Assembly (NCBI GenBank): GCA_012931725.1
Contig: CM022949.1
Coordinates: 43,358,189-43,422,188, forward strand
DNA length: 64,000 bases
Direction: 5' to 3'
Source of the DNA: Litsea cubeba
Lineage: Eukaryota; Streptophyta; Magnoliopsida; Laurales; Lauraceae
The position numbers were made by a program, and so were the translations under genes. Shown piece by piece: positions 11,101 to 26,100 of this stretch. How positions within the stretch are numbered: position 1 is the first letter of the stretch; the number at the start of each line of letters is the position of its first letter. The notes under the pieces are model-generated. The model worked only from the letters and a program-made list of their open reading frames with translations. It had not been told where the DNA came from and made no database searches.

Positions 11101-14100
11101 GGATGGACCGCATGGTCTCAATCGACCCTTAACATTGTAAATGAAGGTCGATAGGGACCCTAGTAGAGAATGTTAAAAAAATACTTTTTCAGGCAAAATG
11201 ATTGATTTGGTGCAAGGGCACTTAAAATTACATTTTTGGTATGGTAGTCACCTAATCCATTATTTCCAGTTAAGTCCCTAAGAAAGAAAGGACACGCTAT
11301 TATTACTTTTTGTTGTAGTTTTTTAGTTAAGGCCACAGGACTGAAGTATATCTTCTCTAAGAACTTTCACGAAAAGTCATTAGTTACAAACCTAATAACC
11401 AAGAAAAGACCCTTTGATTTTTTCCTTAAAATAGAGATCATTAATTTGTATCAAGAAATAATAAGTTTATACCTTGTAAACAGGACCGAAACCACCTTCT
11501 CCAAGCTTATTTTCATGAGAAAAGTCATTAGTGGCAACTCTAATCATGTCAAAATCAATTTGAAAAGAATCATCACTCCCGTCGAGACCATCTACACAAA
11601 TAATGGAACTTAAATCAAAATTCTTGCATATTTTCAAGAACTTAAAGAAACTTTTATATTATTTGCGAAACAGAGATGGATAGTTTACCAATTACTGTAG
11701 TGTAAGCCTTCTTCCTTTGCATAGAAGTTTTCTTAGCCAGTAAAAGAGCAACAATAATACAAAGGATAACTGCAGCAACAACTGTTGGAACTAGAATGGG
11801 AATGATTTTAGATGATATATCCCTTGTTCCTGTATGAAATAGAAACATTTAACCAATATTGTCAAAATCTCTATAAGAAAAAAGAAATGGCTAAAGCAAA
11901 ACACCAGAAAGAATTAGAAAGATAGGAGAGGTTAGGAGTATATTTGCTCTTTAAGTGTATTATACTTAAAAGACTATAGGTATTGTCTTCAAAATAGTTG
12001 TCATTTTTCTTTTATAAGCTAGGGTCACTTGCCTTTTACACATGGTAGAAAAATGGGTTTTACATATTTAAGTGTTACACATGCAAATCAGAATACCATG
12101 CTTGCCAAAATCACCATTTTCAAATAAGTAGTTGAGAACATCTAACGATTTTGTATTTTGCCTTTCATAAGTTTGTCAAAATCCACGAAGAATATTTAAG
12201 GCATGAAACTTAACATCCCAGTATTTAGCATTGCTATAAGAATTTTGAACAGCTGGGATCATGAATTGGGGGCCATGCAGCATAAATTCTTTTCAATATT
12301 CCCCCCTTATTATATGGAACCCACTTCTCAACGCTCCACCTTAGGTGAAGCCCACTCAACGTATTTTTGGCAACGTGCATGCATATTTTATTTTATTCAC
12401 ATTGAGTCAATTTGAACTCGCGACTAGTTGGCACTGATAACATATCGAATCTACCCAACTAACAATTCCTACAAAAACCTCGAGGTATTAGTAGAGGCAA
12501 TATAAATACTTCTCAAAATTATCTCCTTATAAGATGGAGCTAGAGATGTCAAATGAGCCTTACCGTGCCGATCAAAGGCTGTGGCACGACCTGACCCTGC
12601 CAACGGCACGACCCGCCAGAGGCATGGCACGTCACATGATATTTGATATTTTTAGTGTAGATATTAAAAAACATAGTCTTTTTTTTATTATCCAAAAAAT
12701 TTGTAAGGGTTTCGAAGGTAATCCTATTGAAAAATCTTCAAATAGAAAAGATCCAAAAGATTCTCTTCTCAATGAAGTAGGTCGAATTTGATGGAACCAT
12801 TTAAATTTGTGTCATACTCTTCTTTGTTTGTAAGTACCACACGAAGCACATGGCACGAAAGGCACGGCACAACCCAGCACTACTTGGGCAATGCCCATAC
12901 CGTGTCGTGCCGGCAAGCCGTGGCTGGGGACACAATTGAGCTTCCATGCCGTGTCGGCACGGCCCATTTGACATTCCCAAGTGGAGCCCACTAATCAACA
13001 CATACAAGTGTAGAAATTTAGATATATAGTTTGGGACTTTTTCACTATTGCTCATAATCTATGAAGATTTAAGATAATTGTTTGAATTAGTCCAATAAAT
13101 TTAAGCTTCAAAATCTCGAGATTTATTAGTCTAATAAACAAATTCAATTGTTTGAATTACAAATATGGGGCCACAAAAATAAACAAATAAAAGTGATTGA
13201 TTCCCGTCATGGGAATGAAATCTAGTGTAGGAAGAGTACTTCTATTGTGGCCGGCCGGGGCTGCCAGCCGTTCTTCCTCCCCGCTGAAGACTGGGAGGGT
13301 GGCGTAGGGGGGTGGGGGTGTTAGGGAGAGAGGATGAGGGAAGAGGGTGGAGGGAGAGGGTGGGGGGGGAGGGAAGAGGGGGAGTTTAGGAAATATATAT
13401 ATTTATTTTGTACGGTGTGGAAAGGAAAGACCACTGTCCCAATAGAAGCTTTCTCTATAATATCGACCCCAAATCCTAGTACACCCATAGCCCTACTCTT
13501 AATCCAAGTAGAACATGGGCAGTGCAGGGGCCCGGTTAGCCAAGACTGTTAACATATGAACCCAATATCTGGCTTCTATTGAGCCACATAGGTCAACAAT
13601 CTCTACGTTGGTGAACATTAAAGGCGGTTCTCATACAACAAAACATGCCTCACCGCCTCCACCTGCCCCTTAGGGCACTCAGGTACTGATCACACCGATC
13701 AAGTCCAAGCAATGCTTGAACTTAACTCCTAGAATAACCTTGGTCATCATGTTTATTGGATTCTCTGCCGTAATAATCTTATTCATTGCAATAGCACCCT
13801 TGGAGATGACTTCCCGAATGAAGTGTGCCCTGACATCAATGTATTTGGTTTTTTCACAATACTTAGGATTGTGTGTCAGATCGATCGCACTCTGACTATC
13901 ACAGAACACGGTAGTCAACTTTTGTTGCAATCACATATCATCAACCAATCATGTCATCCAAAGAGCTTCCTTGACCGCCTCTGTAGCTGTCATATTCTGC
14001 ATCAGTGGTAGACAAGATAGTCTTAGATTGCAATGTTGCCTTGCAACTAATGGCACTGCTGGCGAAAGTGAAGACATAACATGCCAAGAATCTTCTTCCA

Positions 14101-17100
14101 TCTAAATCTCCAGCAAAATCTAAATAAACATATTCAATAACACTTCCAGAAGTATTGTTATTTCTGTTATACAATATCCCAACGTCAGTAGTACCTCTCA
14201 AGTAATGGAGTATCCGCTTCACTGCCTACCAATGCTTGAACTGTGCATAGGCTTCATGCTCGTGGTTTAAGAGATATACCTAGACCTTCCGAGAATAGTC
14301 ATCAATAAAGCTCAACATATATAGCCCACCACCAACAGACGGAACACGAGAGGGACTCCAAAGATCAGAGTGGATGTAATCCAAAGTACCCTTGGTCCGA
14401 TGAACCATTGTCCTGAACTTGACTCTACATTGCTTTTCAAAGACACAATGCTCATAGAAGTCTACCTTTCCTATTTTCTGGCCACACAGTAAAACTTATT
14501 TAATCAACTCATTCATCCCACTCTCACCGATATGCACAAGTCGCATATGTCATAACTTGGTAGTTTCTAAATCTGAATCTGAAGAAGAGACACGGCCACA
14601 AAACCTGTAACTGTACTACCTTGAAGAAAGTAGAGGTCATTGATCTGCTTTTGTCCTTTCATCACTATAAGAGCACCTTTCGAGATTCTCATAACTCCAC
14701 CTCCAACTTTGTAAGTACAATCGTTGGAGTCAAGCATACCCAAGGAAATCAAAGTTTTATTCAACTCTAAAACATGCCTGAGATCTGATAAAGTTCTCAA
14801 AATACCGTCATACATCTTAATTTTGATTGAACATATCCAAATAACCGTACAGGCTACATTATTTCCCATAAGAACTTTACCACCATCCATGGTCTGATAA
14901 TTGGTAAACCAATCTTTGTTAAGGCACATATGATAGGAATAACTCGAATCAAGGATCCACTCATATGCTGAGCAACCAACATTAACCGAAAGAACTTCTG
15001 CACCATCAATACTATCCTTTACAATACCAGTTGCAACACCAGTAATATCTTTAGAATAAAAAAGCCTCTAGATTCAGATGCTTTCTCCTTCCCCAAATGC
15101 CCCAGACAATCTTTCTAAAATGCCATTCCTTGTGACATTGGAAGCACTTTAATTTTCTAGTTTTTTATTTTGACCAAGAGCGGCTTCTTCTGTTTTGACT
15201 TTTTTTCTCTGTTCTGCCACGTACTACCAAGCCCCCACCCGAGTTATCATTTTCAACTACAACCTTTTTCTTCAACTCCTTAGAGTTTAAGGCATCCTCC
15301 ATGGACAGAGTTTCTCTACTATACATCGCGGTATCAACAAAATGCTCATACGAGGGTGGTAATGGGCACACCAACATAATAGCTTGGTCCTCATCATCAA
15401 CTTTAACATCAATATTTTCCAGTTCCATAATAGCTTTATTGAAAGAATCGAGATGGTTTGCAACAACTACACATTCCTGCATCTGTAGAGTGAATAGTCA
15501 TTTCTTTAAGTACAAGCGATTTGTGAGAGACTTTGTTATGTATTGGTACTCCAACTCCTGAGCAACCTTCCGCAGTACTCCATCTCTAAAAAAATAGCAA
15601 AATCTGACCGTACACCTTTTTCTAGCAAATCATCCTTTAATTTCAGTTTGACATGGAATCCGACAGGGCATTCTTACCCTTCAATGCTTTTTGTAACCCA
15701 TTCTGAACCAGCAAAGCATGCATCTTCACCCGCCACAAATTGAAGTCATTTTTTTCCATTTAATTTCTCGATTTCAAATTCTGTGGTCATTAGTGCGAAT
15801 CTTTTACTGCACCTGTGTAGATCTCGTCACCACGAGCATGCTGGAAGAAACGGATCTAAAATCCAACTCTGGATGACTAAGATATCGTAGAAACAATTTT
15901 CTACACTCCGATCAATCAATCTCCTTTTCTAACCGTTGAACAACCAATATTATTCCATGACTCTGTAGATCTGCTCACAACGAGTCCATAGGTTCAAACG
16001 ATCAAACTCCAAATTGTCAAGATAAGGTGAAACTAATTTTCGGCCTTCGATTCGGTCATATTTGTCTTTGACCATACGACTTGCTGAAGCAATGCTGACG
16101 TCAGTACGTTGTACCAACACCTCTCTCTCTGCAATGGCCTGGCAAGTGGGCTTTTTGGAAAATAGGTCAGACTTGACCCAGCCAGACTCGGAGTTGACCT
16201 GGTATTGTGCAAGCCCATGTCATCTTCTTCTCCATGCGTTCTGTTCTGCAACAGAACTTAGAGGCAGCAACTACTACCTTCCCTCTTCGGTTCCAACCAA
16301 CAACAGAAACTGTAAGGCCCTGCCCCTTCAGTGGCCTAATTATATGCTTACTATAACTAATTATGCCTATTTATGCTATTTAATATGGGCAAGGAAGGGT
16401 AGTTTAGTCTTTTCCTAAGGATTAGGAGTCTTTCGAGATTTTATAGCTTGATAAGGGTTTAGCTGGACTTCTTAGGGTTTGATAGCCATTGATAGATGGG
16501 ATTTCCCATTTGGAAGATCAATGGCCCATGGAGTTGGATTTGTGGTGGATGACGGAGTTTGTATGATTGGAGTTGGTTTAGTGATGTTTGGAGTGGTTTG
16601 ATGTGATTTGAAAAGGGATACAAAAGATAGAAAATAGGAACATTTTCTCGAACTCCCTTATGGGTGCTCGAGCGGCGAAGCTCTTTGGAAAAACCCAGTT
16701 TGACTGTTCCCTAGAGAGAGCTTCAACTCGCTCGAGCGAACAGACTTTCTGGAATGCAGCAAGGAACCAGCGAGTATGCTCACTCGAGCAATACAATGGT
16801 CCGGTAGAGAGAGGGCACCCTCTAGGATACCCGCTCGATGAGATTAAGGCTCGAACGAGCGGGCACCCTTGCTGCCTGGCTCTTTGATGTTTCACCCACC
16901 TGGGTTCTTTTGTGAGCAGAATTTCCAAGAACTGCCTCCCTTTTGTATTTAGCTATTCTTGGGCCCCATTGTCCTTCCTTGTGGCCCTCTATTAATGTGC
17001 CAAACATGAGTTACGGCTTGCATTTAACCCTGACCCATGTGGCCAACCAAAGTAGGGTCGCCATCATGATGAGCTGGATAAGGAGGACACACGCCACTGG

Positions 17101-20100
17101 GGTATCACACGACACTGCCCGATACTATTATACGGCCAGCAGACTCCGGTAATACGATAAAGCTGAGCTATGATCCCAGTGCATTTCCCCACCGCAACTC
17201 AAAGGTAGTACGGGAGGGCAAAGTCATAATTTCCCGCGGTACTAGCCTGTGTGGATGTGCTACATTGATTAGATGGATGTTTTAACTTATTCTCTTATGT
17301 TGATTCATGTTGCTTACGATATGCATGATTTGCATACCATTGTTACATTTGTTAAATCTATTGATCTTATCACTGTCTTTGTTCCATTTTGATGCATCCA
17401 TACTATGTTATTAGTATATTGTGCTGCAAGATCCGCTCGGATCTTACCCATTATTTGGTGCTTAGGTATCATTACCGACCCCATCCCCGAGGGTGAGGCG
17501 CTCGACGAGATGTCGTACGCGGATGAGTAAGAGTGGGCCACGGGCGATATAGAGCCATTACCCGATGATGTAGAGGCTGAGGCTAGGGCTGTGTGACTTT
17601 TGTTTGGGCTTTGAGTGTGATTCATGAGAGGGTTTAGGCATATTCATTTGTATAAATACTTGAGTCTCTAATTTTGACATAAGATGGACTTGTGCTCTTT
17701 CTTTGACATATGATGGGCTTATTGCTTCCGCACTTAACCATTTCTTATGAATGTTGATTAAAAAGTTTTAAATTGGACCTCACTGCGGACCTATGATCCT
17801 GGAAGTTTGCGGCTAATTCGGGAAGTACCACGCCAAATTCGAGTACCTTGGATGTAAACTCGGGATACAAAATTGGGTCGTTACAAAAGGTGGGCCCATA
17901 TTATAATTCTTATAATGGTGGGATCACATTATGAAGCCTCGTGTTCTAATTTCTAAAGGTGGACACCGTGTTGTAACTTCAAAAGGTGGATCCCGTATCC
18001 ACAATCACAGAAAAGGTGGCACCACTTAAAAATTCTTAAAAGTGGGTCAAATGGTCACAATTGCAAAAGGTGGAGCCAAGCCACATTGTGAATCCTATGA
18101 ATGTAGGCCCATATTGTGAATCCTATGAATGTGGCCCCATGTTCTAATTTCGAAAGGTGGGTACCACATTGTATATCCTAACAGGTGAGTCCCATCTTCG
18201 CTGTCAATAAAAAATATGGTCCCACATTATACCTCCTATAAAAGTGGGCCCATATTGTAAATCCTATGAATGTTGGTCACATGTTCACAATCACAAAAGA
18301 TAGACTCACATTTAAATCCTATGAATGTGAGCCCTATATTCTAATTTCTAAAAGTGTGTACGACGTAATTTATAATGGTGGGTTCCATATTTACATTCAC
18401 AAAAAGGTGGCCCTACATTATAATTCTTATAAAGGTGGGTCTAGATTGTAAATCCTAGGAATACGGGTCCCATGTTCTAATTTTTAAAGGTGGGTACCAC
18501 GTGACTTCTATAGGTGGGTCCCATGTATAACAATAATAGATAGAGTGCTGCAAACAATAAGGTGGACCCCACACTATAAATCCTATGATTCTCTTGCTTC
18601 TGCTCTGTGGAATAACACTTTTATAATGTTAACAAACAAGTTCTATATATACAACATATTCTCAGCAGAGTAATTTAACATAATGTTGCCAAACAAATTC
18701 TTTAGAGTAGAGTATCGGCACAACTCGATCTCAACAAAACTTGATCTGAACAAAGAATTGGGAACACAAGAACGATACCAAACGGGCCCTAAGATTCTAA
18801 TGCCACTAAGCCACCTGTGCATTGACTGTCTCTTCTACCTTTTTTTTTTTTTTTGGATAATGATCGTACGACTCCCCTTATACTTGACAACTTCCCCAAA
18901 AACGGTTTAAAAATACATAATTCCTGCAGAGTTGTTCGTACAAGAAAGGACGTTGTAAAAGTGATAATTTTACACAACGAATTCAAAACTCTAATTTATC
19001 TTCATCGTTTGTACTTGTGGATTCCTGAATTAGGGCTCTTACCATATTTTTCTATTATCTAGAGTTCATCCATTTCAATCATCACATGAGGTATGCGGGC
19101 CTTATCTTCTCTTTAACACTAAGCCACTAAAGATTACTAGCTTTTCTGTAAAAGAAGTTGCAAAGAATGAAGGAGAATAGACGGGGAGAATGTCTTCCTG
19201 CCATATCAAAAGCAAGATGGTAAGATGAAAAGGGAGGGAAAACAATATCTTAGGTTTTTGTGTTGTGGCTAATTCATGGGTTGGATAAAACTCTAGGTCC
19301 ATAGATTTTTATTTTTTTGTCTATTTAGAATGGATTGTAGGCGCGTTGTCGAGAAAGAAGGTGCGTTGCCAGAAAGATCTGCAGTGAAGACCGACAAAGA
19401 GAGCAATTTTCTGGAGACTGGGACTATCCGCTTGAGCAAACCCTTATGCGCTTGAGCGCAAAATGTCTAGAAAGCTACCCACGCTCGAGTGCATGCGACG
19501 TGAAGTGTTCTGCTAGAATTATATTTTTTATTTATGATGTTTCTCAAACTGCTTGTTTTAATCTTAATCATTTAGGAAACTTTAAGCACGTCCCAAAGAC
19601 TATTTATATGACTCATGGGCTACCCTAAAGGGGGAACACAATAACATCTCTCATTGTTCTGAGTTGGAAGGCCTAATTGAGAAAGTTCTTCTCTAGAGAT
19701 TCATTGAAGAGTTATTCTAATAGAGTTGATCTAGAGAATAGTTTTGTCTACTTCTCTTGTAGAAGACCTCCTTCGTAGAAGATTTGAGGAGTCAAGCGTT
19801 TTTTAATATATTGCAATCATCAATGATGTGAAGTTGTTGAGGCGTGAAGCTACACAAGAGGTAACTGCAGTCTTTATCTACTTCTCTTGTAGAAGACCAT
19901 CTCCTTCGTAGAAGATCTGAGGAGTCAAGCGTGTTTAAATATATTGCAATCATCAACAATGTGAAGTCGTTGAGGCGTGAAGCTACACAAGAGGTAACTG
20001 CAGTGATGAGTGTTAAATATTGCATATTTTACCCTACATTAGTCCGAATTTTATTAGCATCTCATATGCATATCATTTGTTTTACACAAAGATTTTATCA

Positions 20101-23100
20101 TTCTATCACATTAATGGATTATCGGATCATCATGTATAAATTCGATTATTTATATCGCATTTTTATGTAATTTCTCTTGTGTGGGTGGACCCCGCGACTA
20201 CCCCAACCTTCCGGCTAGTGTCCTGAGGCATCAAGAAGAGATTTCAGGTAAAGAAGTTACATGAAGAAATCATAGGAATAGTTGAAGAATATCAAAATAA
20301 GAGGAGAAGACTTAATGGATAAAAGAAGTCATTTTCTAACACAAAGGATTTGTTGGTGTATTGGTTAGAGCTTGAGTTGCTCTGAAATAGGTTATGGGTT
20401 CAAATCTCAATAATTACATATTTTTTTACATAGAAGATATTTCATCCAACTCTAACATCTCCACCAATCAAAGCTTGCCATGACACAAATCCATGTGAAA
20501 GGATATGAGCCAATCAAAAGCCTAAAAAATGAAGGACCACAAAAAGCACATATACTTTTGGAAGGAAAGTTTGTTGCAACCAATCAGATTGAAGCAATTC
20601 ATGTGAAAGCAAAAGAGTCAATCAAAAGCCTTCAAGTTGCAACCAATCAAATAGAAGCAATCATTGTGAATGGAAATGAGCCAATCAATTGTCTTCAAAG
20701 TTTCTATAAATTGGAATGTTGTTGTAGAGAAGATGGATCTTTTGGCAAGCTAGTCTTTTAGCAATTTTATTTTACCTTCTCTATACTTTTAGATTGTAAT
20801 TAGGAGCTTCTTTGTAACTAATCTAGAGAGAAAGAGTGTAATTGAAGATCATTAATGAAGATTTGGAGCTCTTTCTTGATGTTTAGTGGCTAAAGCTCTT
20901 GTATTAGGCTCTCATTTTGAGGCTAAGTAATGTGATTAGTTCAATTCCATGCATGTTTTAGTTTAAATTCCCTACTTAATTGATTAGTAGATTTTAGATC
21001 TAGTTATGCTAATCTCTCTCATTTCTCATGCTCTATCTCTACACTTGATGCTCGGATAATCTCAATTGATGCTTTGTAGTTTGAATAAGTTCTCTCGCAT
21101 AGCATGCTCTAGAGCCCTTATCTTTGATCTTTTGTAGCTTGATTTTGATGATTTATTATTAGGGCAGGCAGCTAGATGATGATCTAGGATCTTGGCCTTT
21201 GATTTTCTTTTACTTTGATCTTCATTGTTATATCATCCAATCTAATTAGGCAAGAGATTGCTAATTGGATTGTAGATTTGGGATTGAATTAGAACATGCA
21301 TTGTTTGAATTAATTACATACTTAGTGAATTTTAGATTGCCTAATCTATTATTCTTATTGTTGTTAATTTAAATCTTTATTTGATTTGTTATTTTCACTT
21401 CTAGATTTTTAGATCTACACTTCACACCACTTGTTTTAAAATCATACACATTTCACACCACATCTTCATCTTAAATCTTCCATTTCCACCACCATTCATC
21501 CACTAGTTTGGTGTAGTTTGTTAGATTAGCTTAGACCTTGTCAATTTCATATTTTAGATTGTTAATTAATAGTTTATATTGCATAGTTTAGTAGTTTTAA
21601 TTGTTTACTTCAATTTTCTATATTAGCTATATCTTAGTTCAATTCTCCTTTATTTGGATTCATTGTTTGTTCCATCCTCTCTCTGTGGGATCGATAATCC
21701 GGACTCATTAGTCCTTTACTACTTGACGACACCGTAGTCTTGCGGTTAAGCGTTGCACATTTAAGTGTCGATCAAGTTCTTTGCACCGTTGCCGGAGATG
21801 AAGTTCTTGGCGCCGTTGCCGAGGATTAAGTTCTTGGCGGGGATTAAGTTCTTGGCACCGTTGCCGGGGAGAGGCATAGGAATGCTTTGAAATCCATAGA
21901 GTTGAACTCATTTTTATCTTGGTATACTTTTTATCTTTGCTTTATTTTCCTTGCGGATTCTACACACTGTTTGTGTTTGTTTTGTAGGGAATTCCTCGCT
22001 TGGAGCAAAGGAAAGTAGAAAAGTGCATTGGAGAACTTGAAGATTTTAGTTGCTTTCCTAGTTTAGGATTAGTTTAGACTTTTTTTTCTTTCTTAGTTGG
22101 TTGTATTAGGTATTTATCATCAAAGTTGTAATAATTTTGGTTGCGGGTCGGCCCGTGACCCATTTACTTTACTTTATGCACTTTACTTACTTTAAGTAGT
22201 TAGTTGTTTAGTAGAATTGCAATAAATTTCTTAATGGGTAGGAGGACGGTTGGACTATACCGTCGTGGCCCCTCAAATTTGTACACGAAAATTGGTGTCC
22301 GTGGTGTGAGTCGACGACAACCAATTCGTCCCTCGAAAAAAATCGGCGCGAATCCCTTGCAAGCGGGTTTACTTTGTTGGTTGTTCCTTGCTTTATAGTG
22401 TAATTTTTTCAAATACACTTGTTATTTGGTGCACTACTAGTAAAGGGCAAATTACCCCAACAAGATAAGGATTCGGATTTCATCACCGTTTCATTGCCCT
22501 TAGGATTTCATCTTAATTCTCACTTAGTTTAGAACCAATAAACCATAATAAAATTGAGTAGAAACGTGACCTTAGGTTACGAGCTCACTAGGGAAGACCA
22601 CCGCGATTGTACCAATTGTGCCTTGGCAGATTTTCTGGTGCCTAAGCAAACCTTGTCCTTTGGCTACCATCTTGCCAAGTAGGGAGACAGCTTTGTTGTT
22701 CGAGGAGTTGGTTTTTAAGAGGAGCCTTCGCCTAGTGCGTCGAGATCCCACCATCTACCTGGGGGTTAACTAGCCAGAATTTCCATTTCATAGGTCCAGG
22801 TTGGAGGCTAGAGTTTCCTCTTCACAGTTAGGAGCTGTCTAGAATTCTTTTAGGTAGCCTAAGTTTAGATTAGCTTTTCATTTAGTTTTTAAACTTTTTG
22901 TTATATTGCATTCATTTCATTGAGCGGACCATTACATTGCTAGGTTAGTCGCAGTTGTATGCGAGTGTGGATACGTGATCAAGACCGATTAGTGATGATT
23001 GATTACCTTGCTTTACCTGCCCCACCCATAGTACCCATAATGGTTGCCCAAAACCCTCAACAAAGGACCCTTAATGAACTATTTGCACCATTTGCATCCA

Positions 23101-26100
23101 CTTCACCTAGCTGTATAGTTTTGCAAGAAAATAACGTGGACCAATTTGAGATCCGGCCCGCCACCATCAACATGTTACCAAAATTCCATGGCTCAGACCT
23201 AGATAATGATAAGGAAATGAACATGATTGACACATTAGTTGATCAAATAGTTGAATCGTCATGTTTCGCAGATCCGCTGGAGGAATGTCTGGCTCACTTC
23301 AATGCTGACATAGACATCGACGGGTCCATATGTGAAGTTAATGCATTATTGGATTCGGCCCAGCTGATGGATGTTGGCCAATGGAAGCAGAAAATTGAGC
23401 CTATATTTACATCCACGTCTGAATCTAAGGTCGAAAACGAATCAATTATTGTTGAGCCACCCAAGTTAGAATTGAAACCATTACCCGAGAATTTAAAGTA
23501 TGCCTACTTGGGGCCCTATGCTAGCAACCCAATAATTATTACCTCAGACCTTAAGGAACAGCAAGAAAAGAAATTACTGGATGTGCTGAAAGGCCATTAG
23601 AGTGCCCTAGGTTGGACCATCTCGGATATTAAAAGAATCAGTACATCTATAGTTATGCACCAGATTCATTTGGAAGAAGGTGCCAAACCATCATGTGAAC
23701 CTTTAGTCCAATCCCACGGTGTAGTTGAACTTTTGAATCCCAGAGATGGTAGCACATTTCAAGTGAATGGGCACATATTAAAAGAGTATCTAGAGTTTGT
23801 AGATCTTGAGAATGCTGTTGAAGAGGTCCTTCTTGTAGACCCAGGATAAATTGGCCTCATACACTGTTAATTGCGTCTGGCTGAAAACGTTAAACTTAGC
23901 GCTTGTTGGGAGGCAACCCAATATACCCGTGTGTCGGCACCCCATGGTGAGAAATTCCAATTTATCTTCCTTGTCCTATTTTATTTCTGTTATGCATTAA
24001 CATTGGGGATAATGTTTAGGATAGGTTTGGGGGTGAGGCACTACATTTCATGCATTGCATTTTGCATGTAAATAAGTTATTTTTTTTCCATTTATACCAA
24101 AAACCCTAAAAATTTGAAAATTTTCCAAAATCACTAAAAATCTGAAAAATATTTGAAAAATTGTCCATGGATTTTGCTTGAAGAGTTGTCATTTGTATAA
24201 GTCCTAAGAATTTTTTACACATTTAGCCACATGAGTGTAGTCTAAGAGAAGAGCAAATCACTTCTGAAAGACCCGAAAGAATCATTAGTGGAGACTGAAA
24301 CCCATTGAGCGATTGAGCCTATCTATATCTGTTTGGGTGAGGACTCTTATGCGCTATTCCTGAGTAGAATGAAGAGCTACTCCTAGAGCTTTTTAGTCCA
24401 GCACTTCCGATCTCATCAATGATATTCCTTGTTCTAACTATAGAGGTGACATCAAAATGCGAAGAAACCTGGACTTGTAGCTTATGATGCATTTTTCCGA
24501 ATCTTAGGGGAAGATGATAGGCATTAAAAAAATTAAAAAAATTAAAAAAAACATGGCCAAATTTTGAACTCACCTATTACATTTTATACTTTTAGTAGCC
24601 CTCTTGAGCCTATTTTACAAGAAACCTTCCTTTATTGTCCCAAGCCTCATCACCCACATATATATAATCCTTTTTGACCTATTGTTTTTGAGAAGGGTAT
24701 GGATACATGAAGAAATGAAGGATTTGAGTTTTAGCGATGGAGACTTCACATGGGCTACCAAAAGATAGATGTTCTACAAAGGGATGACAAAGGAATAAAG
24801 GAATTTGAAGGTTGAAAAAAAAAAGAAATGAAAACCAAAGGAAAACAAAAGAAAAGGAACAAAAGATATGGGAAACCAAAGAAAAGCAAGCACCAAAAAA
24901 GAGATAGAGTGGAATAAAGAACACAAAGCAAACAGGAAGAAGTGAAGACCGTGGAAGACCTTCCTATGAAGACTTGAAGGCCCTTAACTTCTCAAGAACA
25001 CTTAGCCACATTTAGCCCCTATCCTACCTATTAACCCTAACCCCATTACAACCTATATATGAAAGACCTATTGGATCCTAGGAAAGGTTAGGTGCTGAAT
25101 GAGTGAGAAGTTTAGTGAGCATTTCCACCTTCTATTGGTTATATCTTATTCTTTGAGATCAATCATTCTATACATAAGCTCCGTTCTTCATCAAGTATGT
25201 GAGTTCTTAGCCTTGTTCATACTCACATACTGAGAGTTAGTCAGTAAAATATGTGTGCTTCCATTGTTGAGAGTATGACCTGTAAGGCTGTAGTCAAGGC
25301 GAAATGTATCCTGAAGGGGATTAAGGTTGTGTGAGCTTCGACTTGAAGATTGTATGATTATTGGCTAAATACACACACATGCACAATGGGACTTAGATAC
25401 AGCTGACATATCTTCAGGAGTTGGCTAGTATTCCTAACTCTGTACTCATTCTTATTAGCTTGCTAAAGACTGTTGGACATCAATAATATTTTCTTTCCAA
25501 AATAAAAAGAATTTTGTGGGATTTATTCGCTGAAAACCCTCACGAGACAAAACTCATCCACTAGGGTAAACCTAGGGGTTTAACGGCTTGTTGCACGAGC
25601 TAAGTGCAATCGCGATTCCTACGAAAGTGAGTTAGGATTTTTACCGTGTTTTCTTGCATATGATTTAGTTTTTCTACATAGTTTTTGCTCGGGACTAGCA
25701 AAATGTAGGTTTGAGGGTGTGATGAGTGTTAAATATTGCATATTTTACCCCTCATTAGTCCGTATTTTATTAGCATGTCATATGCATATCATTTGCTTTA
25801 CACAGAGATTTTATCATTCTATCACATTAATGGATTATCGGATCATCATGTATAAATCCGAATATTTATATCGCATTTTTATGTAATTTCTCTTCTGTAG
25901 GTGGACCCCGCGACTACCCCAACCTTCCGGCTAGTGTCCTGAGAAATCAAGAAGAGATTTCAATAAAGAAGTTACATGAAGAAATCTTATGAATAGGAGA
26001 AGAATTTATGGATAAAAGAAGTCATTTTCAAATACAAAGGATTTGTTGGTGTACTGGTTAGAGCTTGAGTTGTTATGAAATAGGTTATGGGTTCAAATCT

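Noticed and set aside
20349..20420. Functional tRNA gene
   Set aside because: A- and B-box-like words are present but no acceptor stem or anticodon loop can be formed, and the same segment recurs inside both LTRs.
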